From contig SBFN01000258.1 in the NCBI GenBank assembly GCA_006226895.1, positions 1 through 10,656 of the forward strand: a stretch of 10,656 bases of DNA, given 5' to 3'. Each line of letters begins with the position of its first letter. The stretch's first letter is position 1. The position numbers and the translations under genes are program-made. Positions 7,968 to 10,656 of the stretch are shown here, in pieces. Below the pieces are notes generated by a model. That model saw only the letters and a list, made by a program, of their open reading frames with translations, did no database searches and was not told the DNA's origin. The DNA comes from Deltaproteobacteria bacterium (GTDB taxonomy: Bacteria; Desulfobacterota; Desulfuromonadia; Desulfuromonadales; BM103).

Positions 7968-8384
7968 CTATAAGGCAATCCTTTGTATTCCAGCCTTAAG
8001 AACTGGAACATTGAAGTTGATCAGCAAGCCCAACCTTTTGCCGGTTAATTTCAAATAGCTCAACAACTGCGCCTGAAATACAGAATCCATTCGATCAACA
8101 GCTTTCACTTCAATAACCACAGACTTTTCTATGATGAGATCAATTCTCAAGGCACCCAAAGATTGCCCCTTATATTGGATAGACACCGGTGCCTGTTGTA
8201 CATACTTGATACCCTTTAGCTCTAATTCATAGCAAAGCGCTTTTTCATAAATCGATTCAAGCAATCCTGGACCAAGAGCTTTATGAACCTCAATTGCACA
8301 ACCAATAATCTTGTCAGTCAGAGCATTAAGGTCCTGAAGTTCTCTGTGTCTCCGTGCCTCTGTGGCCAACGGGTCAGCAAGCAA
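7968..8384 (-). CDS. GxxExxY family protein (predicted PD-(D/E)XK nuclease fold)
   Basis: A protein of 138 residues that I recognise as GxxExxY family, thought to have a PD-(D/E)XK nuclease fold; the cellular role is not known to me. The name motif is G40-LL-E43-SI-Y46 in HKALGPGLLESIYEKALCYE. The likely active-site residues are intact: D82 in LRIDLII, E92 and K94 in VVIEVKAV, and Q106 in FQAQLLSYL. No ATG or GTG exists in the N-terminal region. The best start is a TTG at 8384, inside the nuoF 3' end (11-base overlap), with AGGGGGG eight bases upstream; a second TTG lies at 8369. Residues 6-15 or so (LATEARRHRE) are encoded by the repeat arm itself, so the core probably begins near DLNALTDKIIG. 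Base composition is more AT-rich than the nuo genes, which suggests separate origin. The gene lies in the same direction as nuo and is probably co-transcribed. Confidence 0.85.
   Translation of the reverse strand: MLADPLATEARRHRELQDLNALTDKIIGCAIEVHKALGPGLLESIYEKALCYELELKGIKYVQQAPVSIQYKGQSLGALRIDLIIEKSVVIEVKAVDRMDSVFQAQLLSYLKLTGKRLGLLINFNVPVLKAGIQRIAL
8340..8366 (-). repeat. Inverted repeat arm, nuoF side of the GxxExxY element
   Basis: Read on the minus strand it starts GCCACAGAGG and continues as CACGGAGA then CACAGAGA, pairing with 7903-7929. It overlaps the predicted N-terminal codons of the GxxExxY gene. Its outer edge is eight bases from the nuoF stop codon. Confidence 0.92.
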
Positions 8385-9648
8385 AAGGACAGCCCCCCTG
8401 CTTTATGTGATCTATAATCTCGTGTTCAAAGAGCCGCAACAGCGCTTCTACCGGGCCCATGGCGCCTTCAGCCAGGGCGCAGAAAGAGCGACCCTTGATA
8501 TTTTTCACCTGGTCCTTGAGCATCGCCAGGTCGTCGTTGGTCGCCTGGCCGAACTCGATTCGGTCGAGCAGCCAGGAGATGGTGGACAGACCATCACGGC
8601 AAGGTGTGCACCAACCGCAGCTTTCGCGGGCGAAGAACTGGTTGAGGTTGCGCGTTACCGCCACCATGCAGGTGTCTTCGTTAAAGACGGTCACGCCCGC
8701 TGTGCCGAGACGGCTCTCGACCTCTTCAAGAGGATTGAAATCCATCATTACATCAAGGTGATCGGTGGTCAGGTAGGGTGTTGACGCGCCCCCTGGCAGA
8801 CAGGCCTTGAACTTTTTACCCTCCCGTACGCCGCCGCCGAAATCTTCCACGACTTCACGCAAGGTGATGCCGAGAGGCAGCTCATAGCATTCCGTGCGGT
8901 TCAGATGTCCGGACAGGCCAAAGAGCTTGGTTCCGGCACTCTCCGGATTCAGCGCCAGGTCCTGAAACCAGGTGGTGCCATGGGTCAGAATATGCGGCAC
9001 GGTGGCCAGGGTTTCAACGTTGTTGACGTTGGTCGGTCGTCCGAAGAGACCACGCTGGGCCGGGAAAGGCGGTTTGGAACGCGGATTGGGCCGACGGCCC
9101 TCGAGACCGTTGAGCTGAGAGGTCTCCTCGCCAAGGATGTAGCGCCCGGCACTACCGTGTACGTGCAGCTCGAAGTCAAATCCGGAACCAAGGATATTTT
9201 CCCCCAGGTAGCCCGCTTCGACCGCTTCTTCAATCGCTTGCTCAAGCCGTTGAAAACAATCTTCGTAAGCGTAACGAAGGAAGACGTAACCGATCTGGGC
9301 CTGCAGGGCATAGGATGCAATCGCCATCCCCTCGACCAGTTGATGAGGATCGGCCAGTAGCAGTTGGCGATCCTTGTAAGTGCCTGGCTCCATCTCGTCA
9401 CCGTTACAGACCAGGTATTTGTCTCCCGGTTGATCTGCCGGGAAAAAAGACCATTTGATGCCGGTGGGAAAGCCTGCGCCGCCACGGCCACGCAGTCCGG
9501 AGTCCTTGACCAGCTCGCAGACCTCTGCCGGCTGCATCTTCATCGCCGCGCGCAGGCCTTGGTAGCCACCGTTCTTCTCGTACTCGGGCAAGAGGACCGT
9601 CTCGTTCGGCCGACGATTTTTGAATAGAACCTGTGTATAGGCGTTCAT
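8374..9648 (-). CDS. nuoF: NADH-quinone oxidoreductase subunit F (NuoF), NADH- and FMN-binding
   Basis: Site of NADH oxidation in complex I: binds NADH and FMN and carries 4Fe-4S cluster N3. It has 424 residues (E. coli about 445). The FMN/NADH glycine-rich motif GRGGAGFPTGIKW is at residues 54-66, CNGDEMEPGTYKDR at 81-94, and the second nucleotide motif around GRYILGEETSQLNGLEGRR at 168-186. N3 ligands are C344, C347 and C350 in ESCGWCTPCRDG, plus C390. The second motif differs from the usual GRYICGEETALINSLEGRR: Leu replaces Cys, and Ser-Gln replaces Ala-Leu. The ATG is four bases after the nuoE stop, with GAGG nine bases upstream. The stop (TGA at 8374) lies eight bases from the inserted element, so the C-terminus appears undisturbed. 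Confidence 0.97.
   Translation of the reverse strand: MNAYTQVLFKNRRPNETVLLPEYEKNGGYQGLRAAMKMQPAEVCELVKDSGLRGRGGAGFPTGIKWSFFPADQPGDKYLVCNGDEMEPGTYKDRQLLLADPHQLVEGMAIASYALQAQIGYVFLRYAYEDCFQRLEQAIEEAVEAGYLGENILGSGFDFELHVHGSAGRYILGEETSQLNGLEGRRPNPRSKPPFPAQRGLFGRPTNVNNVETLATVPHILTHGTTWFQDLALNPESAGTKLFGLSGHLNRTECYELPLGITLREVVEDFGGGVREGKKFKACLPGGASTPYLTTDHLDVMMDFNPLEEVESRLGTAGVTVFNEDTCMVAVTRNLNQFFARESCGWCTPCRDGLSTISWLLDRIEFGQATNDDLAMLKDQVKNIKGRSFCALAEGAMGPVEALLRLFEHEIIDHIKQGGCPFAC
8393..8399 (-). promoter_or_regulatory. Ribosome binding site candidate for the GxxExxY gene, inside nuoF
   Basis: AGGGGGG on the minus strand, eight bases before the TTG at 8384. It lies within the last codons of nuoF, so ribosomes finishing nuoF could restart here. 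This is the reason for preferring the TTG at 8384 over the one at 8369. Confidence 0.45.
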
Positions 9649-9652
9649 ATCC

Positions 9653-10147
9653 TTAAACCTCGGCCGCTACTGCGGCACGCTCCCTTTGCAGAATGTCATC
9701 AATCTTCTCGGTGGTCAGCAAACCGTGCGTAGTAAAACCGATCATCATGGCCGGGGCCTCGCCACAGGCACCAAGACAGCAGGTTGGCAGCAGGGTGAAG
9801 AGGCCGTCAGCCGTTGTTTCACCCAGGCCGATTCCCAGAGTTTTCTTCAGATGTTCGGCGATCATCTCTGCACCTGTTGTCCAGCAGCAGATGGAATCAC
9901 AGATATGGATGACCCGCTTGCCAACTTCTCGCCGGAAAATCTTATCGTAGAAAGTAGCCACCTCTTCTACTTCGATCGGCAGAACTCCGAGAACCTCCGC
10001 TGTCAACAGCACTCCGTCGTCAGGGACCCAGCCATGATGCAACTGGATCGCCCGCAACAGATCGATGATCATCTCATGAGGATGAGAAATCTCCGATGCC
10101 TTGTCTTTGAAGCTGTTGATCTGCTTTTGTGGAAGAAGCTCGTTCAT
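9653..10147 (-). CDS. nuoE: NADH-quinone oxidoreductase subunit E (NuoE), 2Fe-2S thioredoxin-like
   Basis: Small peripheral-arm subunit of complex I holding the off-path 2Fe-2S cluster N1a beside NuoF. It has 164 residues (E. coli about 166). The ligand set is visible: C83 and C88 in HICDSICCW (C-x4-C) and C124 and C128 in TCCLGACGEAP (C-x3-C), with an extra cysteine next to a ligand in each motif (C87 and C123). The N-terminal helical part includes HHGWVPDDGVLLTAEVLG and EEVATFYDKIF, typical of the family. It is the first nuo gene in view. The leader (AGAAACAATTGAT before ATG) has no clear Shine-Dalgarno and follows a repeat hairpin, with an IS30 element beyond that. Confidence 0.96.
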   Translation of the reverse strand: MNELLPQKQINSFKDKASEISHPHEMIIDLLRAIQLHHGWVPDDGVLLTAEVLGVLPIEVEEVATFYDKIFRREVGKRVIHICDSICCWTTGAEMIAEHLKKTLGIGLGETTADGLFTLLPTCCLGACGEAPAMMIGFTTHGLLTTEKIDDILQRERAAVAAEV

Positions 10148-10164
10148 ATCAATTGTTTCTAAAA

Positions 10165-10283
10165 TTAACGTTGAGGCACAGAGTCGCGGAAAAGCACAAA
10201 CAAATCTTTATTGTTTTAACTCTTTCCACCCTGGGCAAGATTGATCTCTTATTTTTTTCTGTTTCTCCGTGCCTCTGCGTTGA
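10165..10283. repeat. Degenerate CACRGAG inverted repeat upstream of nuoE
   Basis: Arms 10165-10183 and 10265-10283 match as inverted repeats over 19 bases with four mismatches and share the GAGGCACRGAG core. The enclosed 81 bases are AT-rich, with A-rich sequence after the left arm and T-rich sequence before the right arm, as in the other copies. No gene is visible inside. A weak promoter-like pair towards nuoE (TTGCCC at 10233-10238, AACAAT at 10210-10215 on the minus strand, 17-base spacing) lies inside, but each box matches only four of six consensus bases. Confidence 0.75.
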
Positions 10284-10293
10284 AAAATTACCC

Positions 10294-10656
10294 GGATTCA
10301 ATTCGTAAGTGCAACTTTGCAGGGTTGGTTTAAGTGAGCAAGCTGCGGTAGCATCTGTGCCACCTAGACTAGCCGGTCAAAGGAGCACCGATGAAACGTT
10401 ACACACAGCTTGCCCGAGAGCAAAGATACCAGATTTACGCTCTCAAGAAAGCAGGTCTTTCACAAACCCGGATTGCTGGCCTGCTCGGAGTACATAAGTC
10501 GACTATCAGCCGTGAGTTGAGACGCAACTGTGGTCAACGTGGTTATCGTCCCAGGCAAGCTCACCTGTTGGCCAGGCAAAGGCATCGAGAGAAACCACGA
10601 ACGCTGATCCAGCCGGAGACTTGGCTTCATGTCGAAACTAAGATCAGAATTGACTG
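10294..10656 (+). mobile_element. IS30-family insertion sequence, left end; continues past the window
   Basis: A transposase start is followed to the window edge. A candidate left terminal repeat is GATTCAATTCGTAAGTGCAA from 10295, which resembles the start of IS30 itself (GATTCAATTGGTCAACGCAA) as I recall it. The exact outer boundary and target duplication cannot be set because the right end is outside. The element is transcribed away from nuoE. Confidence 0.65.
10391..10656 (+). CDS. IS30-family transposase, N-terminal part (open at window edge)
   Basis: DDE transposase of the IS30 family; catalyses movement of its insertion sequence. Only 88 residues are in view. They include the N-terminal helix-turn-helix for terminal-repeat binding: AGLSQTRIAGLLGVHKSTIS at residues 21-40, then RELRRN and a conserved Tyr (Y52). 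The last bases give KIRID plus TG, which fits the DWSPEQI motif expected next, so nothing suggests a frameshift up to the edge. The ATG has AAAGGAG five bases upstream. The catalytic DDE residues lie outside the window, so intactness is unknown. Confidence 0.9.
   Translation, partial: MKRYTQLAREQRYQIYALKKAGLSQTRIAGLLGVHKSTISRELRRNCGQRGYRPRQAHLLARQRHREKPRTLIQPETWLHVETKIRID

Larger units (their letters stand above)
7903..8366. mobile_element. Repeat-bounded insertion carrying a GxxExxY gene between nuoF and nuoG
   Basis: Two 27-base arms, 7903-7929 and 8340-8366, are inverted copies differing at only three positions, all A/G. They are built from 8-base units CACRGAGR. Between them lies a visibly more AT-rich stretch holding one small gene. 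The outer right edge is eight bases from the nuoF stop and the left edge is 15 bases from the nuoG start, so the unit fits into the nuoF-nuoG junction. In most nuo operons nuoF and nuoG adjoin directly, which supports insertion; the element class is inferred. No flanking target duplication is evident by eye and no transposase is present. Confidence 0.65.

Noticed and set aside
7903..8366. CRISPR-like array
   Set aside because: The repeats are inverted pairs with no regular unique spacers; no cas genes are present.
10210..10238. Sigma-70-like promoter upstream of nuoE
   Set aside because: TTGCCC and AACAAT at 17-base spacing match only four of six consensus bases each; this level is expected by chance in AT-rich sequence.

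Overview
The window is most of a respiratory complex I (NADH:quinone oxidoreductase, Nuo) operon read on the minus strand, plus the start of an IS30-family insertion sequence on the plus strand at the right edge. In transcription order the genes are nuoE, nuoF, a small GxxExxY-family protein gene, nuoG, nuoH, nuoI, nuoJ, nuoK, nuoL and the first ~60% of nuoM, which runs off the left edge. NuoE, F and G form the NADH-oxidising arm (FMN and most Fe-S clusters), NuoI carries electrons on towards the quinone, NuoH holds the quinone/proton interface, and NuoJ, K, L and M form the proton-pumping membrane arm. No nuoA, B, C or D is visible; where they would be expected, upstream of nuoE, the sequence enters the IS30 element.

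The Nuo proteins resemble the Escherichia coli type: the NuoF cluster motif is ESCGWCTPCRDG, NuoG keeps the extra N7 cysteine set, and the NuoI tail is E. coli-like. The organism is therefore a Gram-negative respiring bacterium of moderate GC content. The repeats and the GxxExxY gene remind me of Desulfuromonadales-type genomes, but this is recollection and not proof.

The operon is tightly packed at five junctions (stop/start overlaps of 1-4 bases at G-H, J-K, K-L and L-M; 4 bases between E and F). It is loosened at four places: upstream of nuoE, between nuoF and nuoG, between nuoH and nuoI, and between nuoI and nuoJ. Every loosened place holds an inverted arrangement of short-period repeats. 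Three are built from an 8-base unit close to CACRGAGR (all six arms share GAGGCACRGAG). One of these three pairs encloses the GxxExxY gene, a predicted PD-(D/E)XK-fold protein, while the other two enclose only 30 and 81 bases. The nuoH-nuoI gap has a different, 7-base G-rich unit (GGGTTCA-like) in inverted arrangement and a canonical G-quadruplex motif on the mRNA strand. All four nuo genes just downstream of these repeats lack a clear Shine-Dalgarno sequence, whereas most of the others have one.

The most interesting content is therefore not complex I itself but a family of repeat-bounded insertions, one with a nuclease-like gene and two without, lodged in the non-overlapping junctions of one respiratory operon.
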